This document shows, piece after piece, positions 1-8,284 of a stretch of DNA of 35,638 bases. Origin of the DNA: Rhodonellum sp041748555 (GTDB lineage Bacteria > Bacteroidota > Bacteroidia > Cytophagales > Cyclobacteriaceae). The position numbers were made by a program, and so were the translations under genes. The stretch's first letter is position 1; each line of letters begins with the position of its first letter. Below the pieces are notes generated by a model. The model saw only the letters and a program-made list of their open reading frames with translations. It made no database searches and was not told where the DNA came from. The stretch lies in assembly GCA_041748555.1 (NCBI GenBank), contig JBGTDA010000006.1, positions 1 to 35,638 of the forward strand. The letters run 5' to 3'.

Positions 1-252
1 CTTGAGGCGTGATTTATGAGCATATTCAAATTTCTGGACCGATTCTGCATGCTCAGGAAAAAAGTTAAAAGTTATCCGATCTAAAAAATTCCTTCGAATA
101 GTGGTGCTATCTGCAAGGATAGAATCCATTTGAGGAGTTAACCAAATAACTCTTAAGTATTTTAATAATTCGGAAGTACTACGGACCGGGTTAGCATTTA
201 CTCTTATAATTCTACTTCCTTTTTGTTTTTTTATCTGATAAACAACATCTCC
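1..252 (-). pseudogene. recF: RecF-like fragment of alphaproteobacterial type, 5' truncated and running off the window
   Basis: Reading the minus strand from 252 down to 1 gives one open frame of 84 codons with no upstream start; an in-frame TAG lies at 253-255. The translation contains WLTPQMD followed by RRNFLDRI and then FFPEHAESVQKFEY. These match the middle of RecF, the SMC-like ATPase that loads RecA at gaps, in the form typical of Alphaproteobacteria and especially Rickettsiales. RecF of Bacteroidota normally has a different sequence here (ISPxD...GGSEERRKF). The N-terminal half with the Walker A loop is absent; the sequence before this frame is the 3' end of glnN, which overlaps it by about 20 bases. 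I infer a foreign fragment, or a chimeric join near 215-250. The family match is from memory of RecF sequences and is fairly sure; the explanation is open. Confidence 0.7.
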
Positions 253-2393
253 CTATATTTAACCAATGGCCAGGATTCATCATCCACCACTAGCTCAAGT
301 TTGTCCACTGCATACCTTATTTTATCAAAATAAGCATCCTTCACATCTGTACTATATCCTTTGGCACGCTCAGTTAAATCCTCCACTTTATTGAGTTTTT
401 TTCTAGCCTCCACCATAGAAAAGACATCCGATTTCAAGGTTTCAAGATGACGGCTGATTTCTTTGATGGTCTCAATAGCTGCTTTGTTGTCCAAACCCAG
501 CCCCTGCAGACCATTTGCATTTTCTATCAACTTATTCTGATACAGGATTGAAGTAGGTATGATATGGTTCAAAGCAAGGTCACCCATTACCCTTGCCTCA
601 ATCTGAACTTTCTTGATGTAGTTTTCCAACATGATTTCATGACGGGCATGCAATTCCACACCCGACAAGACATTGTTCTTGGCAAATACTTCCGCAGACT
701 TCTTTTCAAGATAAGTATCCAGCGCAAAAGGAGTACTTTTCAGGTTTGAAAGGCCTCTTTTTTCAGCTTCTTTCTCCCACTCTTCAGAATAACCGTCTCC
801 TTCAAATCTAACTTTCTTGCTATCCTTGATATATTTCCTCAAGACATTGACAATGGCGATTTTCTTTTCCTTGCCGCCGTTAATCTCTTTCTCAATATCC
901 TTGCTGAGGTTTTTAAGCGTTTCGGCTACAATCACATTCAGCATTGTCATCGGCCCAGCTACGTTTGCTTGGGAACCTACAGCTCGGAACTCAAACTTGT
1001 TGCCTGTAAAGGCAAACGGTGAAGTTCTGTTTCTGTCAGTATTGTCCAATATGATTTCAGGAATCTTGCTGATACCCAATTTCATATACATGTTATCCCC
1101 TTTTTCTATTTTGATATTTCCGTTTTTCTCCAGCTCATCAAGAATGTTAGTCAAAGTAGAACCCAGGAAAACAGAAATAATCGCCGGTGGTGCTTCATTG
1201 GCTCCCAATCTGAAATCGTTTCCTGCGGAGGCAATACTTGCCCTCAATAGGTCCGCATAATCATAAACAGCTTTGACAGTAGCAATCAGGAAAGTCAGAA
1301 ACTGAAGGTTTTCTCTTGCCGAATTGCTCGGTTGAAATAGATTGATACCCGTATCTGTGATCAGCGACCAGTTGTTGTGCTTCCCACTGCCATTTACACC
1401 TGCAAAAGGCTTTTCATGAAAGAGAACTTTTAGGTTGTGCTTTTCCGCTACTTTATCCATCAGATCCATCAACAGCTGGTTGTGGTCTGTGGCTTTGTTT
1501 ATTTCTTCATACAATGGAGCAACTTCAAATTGTCCAGGAGCCACTTCGTTGTGTCGCGTGGAAACAGGAATACCCAGTTTGTGGGCTTCTATTTCAAACT
1601 CAACCATAAAGTCCTTTACTCGAACCGGAATGGATCCAAAATAATGATCCTCAAGCTGCTGGCCTCTGGCGGGGTTGTGACCGAATACACTTCTGCCGGA
1701 CATCACCAAATCAGGTCTTGCAGCAAACAACGCTTTGTCAATGACAAAATATTCCTGTTCCACACCCAAAGAAGGTGTCACCTTTTTAACATTTCGGTCA
1801 AACAACTGGCAGATTTCGACTGCCGCCTCATTGATAGCCTCGATTGATTTTAACAAAGGCATTTTGTAATCAAGTGCTTCTCCTGTGAAAGACACGAAAA
1901 TGGTCGGAATACAGAGGGTCTTGTCAAAAATAAATATCGGAGAGGAAGGATCCCAAGCGGTATAACCTCTGGCCTCAAATGTTGAACGGATTCCTCCATT
2001 GGGAAAAGAGGACGCATCCGGTACTTGCTGAACCAAGGCCGTTCCTTTGAATTTTTCTATTCCCGCATGGGCATCAAAAAAAGCATCATGCTTTTCTGCC
2101 GTTGAGCCTGTCAAAGGCTGAAACCAATGGGTGTAATGGGTAACACCTTTGGAAAGTGCCCAGGTTTTTACTGCGGATGAAATTTCCTCAGCCGTTTGCG
2201 AATCGATCTTGACCCCTTTTTCTATCGCATCAGTTACCTTGCTGAACACCGAGGGTGCCAAGGATTCCTTCATTTGCTTAGAGCCAAAAACGTTGCTTCC
2301 GTAGAAATCTGAAATTTTGTGAGAGGGTGCAATAACAGGGATTCGCTTCCTGTTCTGTGCCATCAGTAATGCTTTTTGTCTTAAAGTTGCCAT
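231..2393 (-). CDS. glnN: Glutamine synthetase type III
   Basis: This 720-residue protein has the length of the type III glutamine synthetases common in Bacteroidota and cyanobacteria, much longer than the roughly 450-470 residues of type I. It makes glutamine from glutamate, ammonia and ATP in the cytoplasm and is the main ammonium-assimilating enzyme. Visible landmarks are THWFQPLTG (residues 88-96), the glutamate/metal motif GVEQEYF (210-216), HNEVAPGQFE (281-290) and the nucleotide/glutamate loop HEKPFAGVNGSGKHNNWS (326-343). The C-terminal helical extension of the type III class follows. The ATG at 2391-2393 is the natural start, and a TATTTTTG box lies 33 bases upstream. The C-terminus ends in YREMLFIR, so the gene looks complete. 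Its stop lies within the overlap with the foreign RecF-like frame. Confidence 0.96.
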   Translation of the reverse strand: MATLRQKALLMAQNRKRIPVIAPSHKISDFYGSNVFGSKQMKESLAPSVFSKVTDAIEKGVKIDSQTAEEISSAVKTWALSKGVTHYTHWFQPLTGSTAEKHDAFFDAHAGIEKFKGTALVQQVPDASSFPNGGIRSTFEARGYTAWDPSSPIFIFDKTLCIPTIFVSFTGEALDYKMPLLKSIEAINEAAVEICQLFDRNVKKVTPSLGVEQEYFVIDKALFAARPDLVMSGRSVFGHNPARGQQLEDHYFGSIPVRVKDFMVEFEIEAHKLGIPVSTRHNEVAPGQFEVAPLYEEINKATDHNQLLMDLMDKVAEKHNLKVLFHEKPFAGVNGSGKHNNWSLITDTGINLFQPSNSARENLQFLTFLIATVKAVYDYADLLRASIASAGNDFRLGANEAPPAIISVFLGSTLTNILDELEKNGNIKIEKGDNMYMKLGISKIPEIILDNTDRNRTSPFAFTGNKFEFRAVGSQANVAGPMTMLNVIVAETLKNLSKDIEKEINGGKEKKIAIVNVLRKYIKDSKKVRFEGDGYSEEWEKEAEKRGLSNLKSTPFALDTYLEKKSAEVFAKNNVLSGVELHARHEIMLENYIKKVQIEARVMGDLALNHIIPTSILYQNKLIENANGLQGLGLDNKAAIETIKEISRHLETLKSDVFSMVEARKKLNKVEDLTERAKGYSTDVKDAYFDKIRYAVDKLELVVDDESWPLVKYREMLFIR

Positions 2394-2425
2394 TTTCTAC
2401 AATAAGTGGTTTGAAATTATACTCA

Positions 2426-2433
2426 CAAAAATA
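2426..2433 (-). promoter_or_regulatory. Candidate -7 box for glnN
   Basis: The minus strand reads TATTTTTG, a match to the Bacteroidota -7 consensus TAnnTTTG, 33 bases before the glnN ATG. I see no good TTTG element at the expected distance upstream, so only half of the promoter is supported. Confidence 0.4.
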
Positions 2434-2571
2434 GAAAATAATATGAATTTAAAAGGGAAAGACTTCTATTTAGGCCATATTTTCGAAAAATTTCCATTAT
2501 TTTCAATTAATAAGGGTCTTTTTTAAGAAAGAAGGTCGAAAATTACTGGTTTTTGCCTTCAAAATAGGGAA

Positions 2572-2601
2572 TTGAAAACTACGGGAGAATAATTAACTTT
2601 G
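2572..2601 (+). promoter_or_regulatory. Bacteroidota-type promoter for mtaB
   Basis: A TTG at 2572-2574 and TAACTTTG at 2594-2601 are separated by 19 bases. This fits the Bacteroidota sigma factor consensus (TTTG, 19-21 bases, TAnnTTTG). The box ends 25 bases before the mtaB start, the usual distance. It is the best promoter match in the window. Confidence 0.6.
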
Positions 2602-2626
2602 CATTTCAAAAAAACAACAGATTGGC

Positions 2627-3949
2627 TTGAAAAAGGTAGCATTTTATACACTGGGTTGTAAACTTAATTATTCCGAAACATCCACAATTGGGAGGATGTT
2701 TGAACAGAAGGGATATGAAAAAGTAGATTTTGGCCAGCATCCTGATATTTTCATTATCAACACATGTTCGGTGACAGAAAATGCCGACAAGAAGTGCAAA
2801 AAGATTGTTAAAGAGGCAAAAAAGATTTCTCCCAATGGATATGTAGCCATCATTGGCTGCTATGCCCAGCTTAAACCCAGAGAAATCGCGGAAATTCCCG
2901 GGGTAGACGCAGTATTGGGTGCGGCCGAAAAATTCCGACTGATAGAGTTATTGGATGGTTTTGCTTCAGAACAGGAAACAAAGGTGCTGACATCAGGTAT
3001 ACAGGAGGCAACGGTTTTTAATAATGCTTATTCAATCAACGACCGGACCAGAACATTTTTAAAAGTTCAGGATGGTTGCAACTATGGCTGTGCATTCTGT
3101 ACGATTCCTTTGGCAAGGGGAAAAAGCAGAAGTGACAGTATCGGAAATATCCTTTCTTCTGCTGGAGAAATTGCTGAGACCGATGTTAAAGAAGTTGTGC
3201 TCACCGGCGTCAATATTGGGGATTATGGAATTCAGGATGGAAGAAGAAAAGAGAATTTTGAAGATTTGGTCCGAGCACTTGATCTGATAGAAGGGATAGA
3301 TCGATTCAGGATTTCTTCAATTGAACCGAACCTGCTGACCAACGAGATTATTGAATTTGTTTCCTGTTCAAAAAGATTTGTACCGCATTTCCATATTCCA
3401 CTCCAATCCGGAAGCAATAAAATACTCCGGGCTATGGGAAGAAGATATTTAAGGGAATTATATGAAGACCGGGTGTCCAAAATCAAAAGGCTGATGCCTC
3501 ATTGCTGTATCGGTGTTGATGTGATCGTAGGGTTTCCGGGCGAAACTGATGAGCTGTTTTTGGAAACCTATAGCTTTTTGAATCAACTGAATATTTCTTA
3601 TCTTCATGTATTCACTTATTCTGAAAGAGCAAACACGCGGGCCGCAGAAATGGATGATGTGGTTCCGATAAAAAAAAGGAACGAGCGCTCTAAAATGCTC
3701 CGGATTCTGTCCGAAAAGAAAAGGAGACAATTTTATGTTGAAAATCTAGGCAGGACCTTTACCGTGTTGTTTGAGGAAGACGTTGTGAATGGAAAAATGC
3801 ACGGTTTCACAGAAAATTACATTAGAGTTGCGGCAAAGTATGATCCTATATTGATCAATGAACTAAAGTCTGTTACTTTAAAGGAAATAAATGCAGAGGG
3901 GAATGTTGAGGTGATGGAACCTGAAATGGTTTTTGAAAGCCATCAATAA
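2627..3949 (+). CDS. mtaB: tRNA t6A37 methylthiotransferase MtaB
   Basis: MtaB is a radical-SAM enzyme that adds a methylthio group to N6-threonylcarbamoyladenosine at position 37 of tRNAs reading ANN codons. The 440-residue protein has the N-terminal UPF0004 domain with cluster cysteines C11 (in LGCKLNYSE), C47 (NTCSVT) and C78 (GCYAQ). It then has the radical-SAM motif CNYGCAFC (C151, C155, C158), and a C-terminal stretch after about residue 370 that fits a TRAM RNA-binding domain. GCKLNYSE and the overall length favour MtaB over MiaB or RimO. Translation begins at a TTG; no ATG lies nearby in frame and homologues begin with this KKVAFYTLGCK sequence. It has its own promoter and stands alone, apart from a downstream DUF805 gene. 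Confidence 0.93.
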   Translation: MKKVAFYTLGCKLNYSETSTIGRMFEQKGYEKVDFGQHPDIFIINTCSVTENADKKCKKIVKEAKKISPNGYVAIIGCYAQLKPREIAEIPGVDAVLGAAEKFRLIELLDGFASEQETKVLTSGIQEATVFNNAYSINDRTRTFLKVQDGCNYGCAFCTIPLARGKSRSDSIGNILSSAGEIAETDVKEVVLTGVNIGDYGIQDGRRKENFEDLVRALDLIEGIDRFRISSIEPNLLTNEIIEFVSCSKRFVPHFHIPLQSGSNKILRAMGRRYLRELYEDRVSKIKRLMPHCCIGVDVIVGFPGETDELFLETYSFLNQLNISYLHVFTYSERANTRAAEMDDVVPIKKRNERSKMLRILSEKKRRQFYVENLGRTFTVLFEEDVVNGKMHGFTENYIRVAAKYDPILINELKSVTLKEINAEGNVEVMEPEMVFESHQ

Positions 3950-4099
3950 AAGCCATTCGACAAGTTTTTTCCTTTGAAACTTCCTAAAACTCAAAAAATA
4001 TTTGGAAAATCAATCCCTTTTCCGTTCAAAATTTCCGTTAAAGAAACAAACGGGGAACAATACCGGGTTCAATCTGTTTTAATTCTAAAAAAACGAACT

Positions 4100-4453
4100 A
4101 TGTCTTTTTTAAAACCTACCGGAAGAATTACCAGAAGAAAATATCTTATATTTTTTCTGGTCTTTTTCTTTACCAATTTATTTGCACTCTTGAAGATGTA
4201 TGAAGCAATTCAGGTAGCCAGCTGGATATCTTTTATCAGCTATGGGATTCTTTTAGTGGTCACCATCATAGTCCTTTTGATCCAATCTGCTAAAAGGCTC
4301 CATGATATAGGTTATCCGGGTAAACTTGCACTCTACCTATTGATCCCGCCTCCCATCAATTTTATTGGATTTATCTGGCTATCTTATAAAGATGGGGAAG
4401 TTGGAGACAATAAATACGGAGAGGATCCTAGAAAAACGGACATTTTAACTTAA
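4100..4453 (+). CDS. DUF805 family inner-membrane protein
   Basis: From the ATG at 4100 this is 117 residues beginning MSFLKPTGRITRRKYL. That is the usual opening of DUF805 proteins (GR.NRRKYW), small membrane proteins of unknown function. Three hydrophobic segments can be seen: about residues 16-33, 42-65 and 78-95. Between and after them are the family marks AKRLHDIGYPG and the C-terminal KDGEVGDNKYGEDPR. An in-frame upstream ATG at 3974 would add 42 residues with no family similarity, so I prefer 4100. It lies about 150 bases after mtaB, with no clear promoter between them, and converges on the GMC oxidoreductase. No specific role can be assigned. Confidence 0.8.
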   Translation: MSFLKPTGRITRRKYLIFFLVFFFTNLFALLKMYEAIQVASWISFISYGILLVVTIIVLLIQSAKRLHDIGYPGKLALYLLIPPPINFIGFIWLSYKDGEVGDNKYGEDPRKTDILT

Positions 4454-4512
4454 ACCGCTCTTGTGGTATAAAATAAATTTCACCAATTACCATCAATTGA
4501 TCCTGACATCAA

Positions 4513-6213
4513 TTACTTTGTCAAGTCACCTTTTTGCAGTTGACGCACAGCATAATTTACAGCTCTTGCTGTCAATGCCATGTAGGTCAATGAAGGATTT
4601 TGGGTTCCGGTTGAAGTCATACAGGCTCCATCTGTTACAAATACGTTTTTGCAGCTGTGTAACTGATTATGGCCGTTCAATAAGGAAGTTTCAGGATCTT
4701 TTCCCATTCTGATTCCTCCCATTTCATGAATGTCCAGACCGGGAGATTGTTTGGAGTCGTTTTTTCTGATTCCAAAACAGCCGGCTTTTTGAAGCATCTC
4801 TTCCCCCTGAGCCAAAAAGTCCTTTAATAACAATTCATCATTTTGGTCATAATCCACATTTACCTTTAGCAATGGAATTCCCCATTCATCCGATTCTGTT
4901 TCACTCAGACTTACATTGTTAGACGCTTTGGGAATTGTTTCTCCCTGCATCATCATATAAACATGCCACGGTCCCGGAACTGAATTCGCATTTTTGAATT
5001 CTTCGCCAAAATTTGCTCCGGTGGCATGACCCCACCCGGCTCTTCCTGCGGTATAGAAACTCATATACCCCCTTAAAAAGTCTGTCTCCTGTTCCTGAAC
5101 GTTTCTGAAGTTAGGCATCATGACAGCAGTAGGTCTTCTTCCATAATAGTAGGCATCTTCAGGTCCATCAAAAGATGCAGAGATAGAACCTCGATAATTA
5201 TGAAAAGCTATAAATTTTCCCAACAGACCATTATCATTTCCCAGACCTGACGGATACCTTTTTGATTTAGAATTCATTAGAATCAGGTTTGAGTTCAAAG
5301 CTGAGGCATTCAGAAATATAACCTCCGCAAAGTATTCCTTCACCTCTTTCGTAATCCGGTCAACTATCCTGACTCCTGTTACCTTTTCCTTCATGTCATC
5401 ATATATAATGGATTGTACAACAGCATCGGGTCTGAGCGTCAGGTTCCCTGTTTTTGCAGCAGTTGGTAAAGTTGAGGCATTTGAGCTGAAATAAGCCCCA
5501 AACGGGCAACCTCTGTAACAAAGGTTTCTTGCCATGCACTTTCCCCTTCCCTGTTGGAGATGGACATCTTTAGGTTCGGTAAGGTGAGCACACCTGCCAA
5601 TCATCACATGCCTTTCTTTGTAATTTTCAAGAATGCGGGACCGGATTTCCTTTTCAACACAATTCATTTCCCATGCAGGTAAAAACTCACCATCAGGCAA
5701 GGTTTCCACACCGTCAAGGTTGCCACTGATACCTACAAATTTTTCGACATAGCTGTACCAGGGAGCAATATCTTCATATCGGATAGGCCAATCCACCGCA
5801 AAACCATCCCTGGCAGGTCCTTCAAAATCATATTTGCTCCAACGCTGAGTCTGTCTGGCCCAGATCAGCGATTTTCCACCAACCTGATATCCTCTTACCC
5901 AGTCAAAAGGTTTCTCCTGAATATAGGGGTGTTCGGAATCTTTTACAAAAAAATGTTCCGTATCTTCTTTATATGCATAGCACCTGTTCACTATAGGATT
6001 CTCAATCCTGTCCGCCAAAGGAATAGCATATCTATGAGGCATTTCCCAAGGGGCCGTGTTAGCAGTGGGATAATCTTTGAGGTGATCCACATTTCTCCCT
6101 CTTTCCAAAACCAATGTTTTCAACCCCTTTTCACAAAGCTCCTTTGCTGCCCATCCCCCACTGATTCCGGAACCTATTACTATTGCATCAAAATTATTTG
6201 TTTGCATTATCAA
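4513..6213 (-). CDS. GMC family FAD-dependent oxidoreductase
   Basis: A 566-residue glucose-methanol-choline family flavoenzyme, expected to oxidise an alcohol or sugar hydroxyl. The FAD-binding dinucleotide fold is at the N-terminus (IVIGSGISGGWAAKEL, around residues 11-26), with a second flavin-contact segment near VGGKSLIW. The C-terminal domain keeps the catalytic His (H496 in DIHEMGGIRMG) and Asn (N539 in NPSLTYMALTARA). A cysteine-bearing stretch, CMARNLCYRGCPFGA, is seen in the gluconate 2-dehydrogenase-like branch. Many Bacteroidota members work with a small Tat-exported partner subunit, but none is encoded next to this gene. There is no signal peptide at its own start. The substrate cannot be told from the sequence. 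The start is the ATG at 6213, or the in-frame ATG two codons later. Confidence 0.9.
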   Translation of the reverse strand: MIMQTNNFDAIVIGSGISGGWAAKELCEKGLKTLVLERGRNVDHLKDYPTANTAPWEMPHRYAIPLADRIENPIVNRCYAYKEDTEHFFVKDSEHPYIQEKPFDWVRGYQVGGKSLIWARQTQRWSKYDFEGPARDGFAVDWPIRYEDIAPWYSYVEKFVGISGNLDGVETLPDGEFLPAWEMNCVEKEIRSRILENYKERHVMIGRCAHLTEPKDVHLQQGRGKCMARNLCYRGCPFGAYFSSNASTLPTAAKTGNLTLRPDAVVQSIIYDDMKEKVTGVRIVDRITKEVKEYFAEVIFLNASALNSNLILMNSKSKRYPSGLGNDNGLLGKFIAFHNYRGSISASFDGPEDAYYYGRRPTAVMMPNFRNVQEQETDFLRGYMSFYTAGRAGWGHATGANFGEEFKNANSVPGPWHVYMMMQGETIPKASNNVSLSETESDEWGIPLLKVNVDYDQNDELLLKDFLAQGEEMLQKAGCFGIRKNDSKQSPGLDIHEMGGIRMGKDPETSLLNGHNQLHSCKNVFVTDGACMTSTGTQNPSLTYMALTARAVNYAVRQLQKGDLTK

Positions 6214-6294
6214 AGATTTATTTCAGATTTAAATGAATAGGTCGGAAAACCGAAACAAGGGGTAAATAAAATATGGGCTGATGTCCTATAATGG

Positions 6295-7539
6295 CTATTC
6301 GTACCTGAGTGATTCGATAGGATCCAATCTACTGGCTTTATATGCAGGAACGTAACCTGAACCCAAACCTACGACTATGCAGATAACAAAAGCCATCATT
6401 ATCCAAAACCATGGAACCAAAAATCCCCCCGGACCGATTAAATTGGCGACGACATTTCCTATTCCGATTCCCAAAATCACTCCAAGAATCCCTCCCAAAA
6501 TACAGATCACAATGGCCTCGATCAAAAACTGTTGTCTGATCCGGAGTGGCGTGGCACCCAATGCTTTTCTGACACCGATTTCTCTCGTGCGTTCGGTTAC
6601 GGATACCATCATGATGTTCATCAATCCGATGGATGCTCCAAGAAGCGTAACAAAGCCAATGGTAAAACCACCGATCCTAAGATATCCGGCCACCTCTTCA
6701 AGACTTTCGGATACCGACCGGCTTTTGGTGAGTTCAAAAGAATCCGGCTGTGCTACCCGATCCTGCCGGATCTTTCTCATAATTCCCGTTGCCTGACCCA
6801 TTTCATAATCCAACTGTATGGGATCTGAACCACTGGCTGTAATGGTATATCTGAAAGTACCACTGCTGTCAAGTCTACTTGCATTTTCTATGGGAATGAA
6901 AATCGCCCGATCGGCACCGGATCCGCCGCCGACGCTGCCTTGCTTTTCAATAACTCCAATCACGGTATATTTTCTACCAAAAAACGAAAGCAGTTGATTA
7001 AGGGGGTTTTCATTTTTTTCGAATAAAAGATCTACCAACTCCTGACCGATGATGCATACGTTCTGACCATTTTGGACTTCCGAGGCTGAGAAATTTCTAC
7101 CGCTTTCTACCTGAATCCCTTTTATATTTAAATAAAGCTCGTCACCCCCTGTGATTCTTATATTGGGATTGGTTTTTTTTGATCCTCTTTTGACTTCTGC
7201 TGCACCGGAAATAGTAGAAAAAACAGTCGCAGGTCCAATTTCACTAAACTCAGATTTGAAGGCCATAGCTTCAGGATAATTCACCGGAGGATAGGTCTTT
7301 TCTGTTTTTCCCTCCTGCACGGCCCTGCCACCCGAAAAACCTTTTGATCTGATATCAAAATTACTGGCTCCCAAACCGGAAAAACTATCTTCAATCTGTG
7401 CCTTTATCCCATCTATGGCTGTCAACATACCTACCAGAGAAGTGATGCCGATTGCAATGATGGCTCCTGTCAGGATGGTTCTCAGCAAATTTACCTTTAC
7501 AGCTCTCAGAGCTTCTTTGATATTTTCGAGCAAATTCAT
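6295..7539 (-). CDS. MacB/FtsX-type ABC transporter permease
   Basis: A 414-residue permease with the MacB layout: one N-terminal membrane helix (about residues 20-45), a periplasmic core domain of roughly 200 residues (MacB_PCD), then an FtsX domain with three helices (about 288-312, 335-365 and 372-398). The segment MNIMMVSVTERTREIGVRKALGATPLRIRQQFLIEA is the conserved cytoplasmic coupling loop (given here only as a marker: MVSVTERTREIGVRKALGA). In this class the permease works mechanically with an ATPase and often a periplasmic adaptor to export peptides, lipoproteins or drugs. No ATPase or adaptor gene is adjacent in this window, so the partner must be elsewhere. The 82-base gap to the GMC gene suggests no tight operon. 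The cargo is unknown. Confidence 0.88.
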   Translation of the reverse strand: MNLLENIKEALRAVKVNLLRTILTGAIIAIGITSLVGMLTAIDGIKAQIEDSFSGLGASNFDIRSKGFSGGRAVQEGKTEKTYPPVNYPEAMAFKSEFSEIGPATVFSTISGAAEVKRGSKKTNPNIRITGGDELYLNIKGIQVESGRNFSASEVQNGQNVCIIGQELVDLLFEKNENPLNQLLSFFGRKYTVIGVIEKQGSVGGGSGADRAIFIPIENASRLDSSGTFRYTITASGSDPIQLDYEMGQATGIMRKIRQDRVAQPDSFELTKSRSVSESLEEVAGYLRIGGFTIGFVTLLGASIGLMNIMMVSVTERTREIGVRKALGATPLRIRQQFLIEAIVICILGGILGVILGIGIGNVVANLIGPGGFLVPWFWIMMAFVICIVVGLGSGYVPAYKASRLDPIESLRYE

Positions 7540-7670
7540 GATTCGTTCAGATTAGAACAGTTAACAGGTAATTTCACCTATTTTCAATGTTAATATTAAT
7601 AAATCTTCAGATTTAGACAAAAAAAATCCTGTTTTTTTAAAGCGAAATCTTCTTAAGATTTTCTTTTCCT

Positions 7671-8282
7671 TCAATGAACTCTATCACCTCTGATTTTTAA
7701 ATTTTTAATCACCTCAGATTCAAAAACCAGCCACTCCTTCAATCTGAGCATTACTTTTTCCTCAGGAAAATAATGCTTTGCCAAATCGATGAAATTCACA
7801 TAATGACCTGCTTCGGAAACCATTAATTCATAATAGAATTTTTTAAGCTCTTCATCCTCTATATTGATGGAAAGCAGCTTAAACCTTTCACAGCTCCTGG
7901 CTTCTATCAATGCATTCATGAGCAATAATTCGGTCAATTGTTGCATTCTGTTACCTCCTTTTCTTACAAATCCAACCAGACTTACTGCGTATTCATCTTT
8001 TCTAGGCCAACCGAACCTGAAGCCCCTCTTTCGGATCTGCTCCATCACTCTTTCGAAATGCGCCCATTCTTCCGCCACCACCGGTGTCAGTGTCTGCACG
8101 AGCTCGTCCAGATCAGGATATTTAAGAATAAGTGAAATACAGGAAGAAGCTGCCTTTTGTTCACAATAGGCGTGGTCTACCAGAATGTCTTCAAGATTCA
8201 TTCGGGCAATATCAACCCACCTCCGATCAGTCGGCAACTGTAGGTTCAGCATCTTGTATTTTGTGTTTTCCTGCCAATTCAT
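7671..8282 (-). CDS. miaE: tRNA-(ms2io6A)-hydroxylase MiaE
   Basis: A 203-residue ferritin-like protein of the MiaE family, a non-haem diiron monooxygenase that hydroxylates the isopentenyl side chain of ms2i6A37 in tRNA. Diiron-type ExxH motifs are visible in EEWAHFER and VSEAGHYVNF. Further glutamates lie in NLEDILVDHAYCEQKA and MNALIEARSCERF. The ATG at 8282 lies 2 bases after the porin stop codon; an upstream in-frame TTG at 8288 is less likely. The tight spacing places miaE last in an lpxK - porin - miaE cluster, which is probably a transcriptional convenience and not a shared function. MtaB in the same window also modifies position 37 of tRNA, but on other tRNAs. Confidence 0.9.
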   Translation of the reverse strand: MNWQENTKYKMLNLQLPTDRRWVDIARMNLEDILVDHAYCEQKAASSCISLILKYPDLDELVQTLTPVVAEEWAHFERVMEQIRKRGFRFGWPRKDEYAVSLVGFVRKGGNRMQQLTELLLMNALIEARSCERFKLLSINIEDEELKKFYYELMVSEAGHYVNFIDLAKHYFPEEKVMLRLKEWLVFESEVIKNLKIRGDRVH

Positions 8283-8284
8283 AA

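Noticed and set aside
3974..4099. Upstream extension of the DUF805 gene
   Set aside because: The 42 extra residues show no similarity to the family, and the next ATG gives the usual N-terminus.
7645..7661. Palindrome AAATCTT-CTT-AAGATTT after miaE as a terminator
   Set aside because: The stem is only 7 bp and almost all A-T, and no clean T-run follows on the minus strand.
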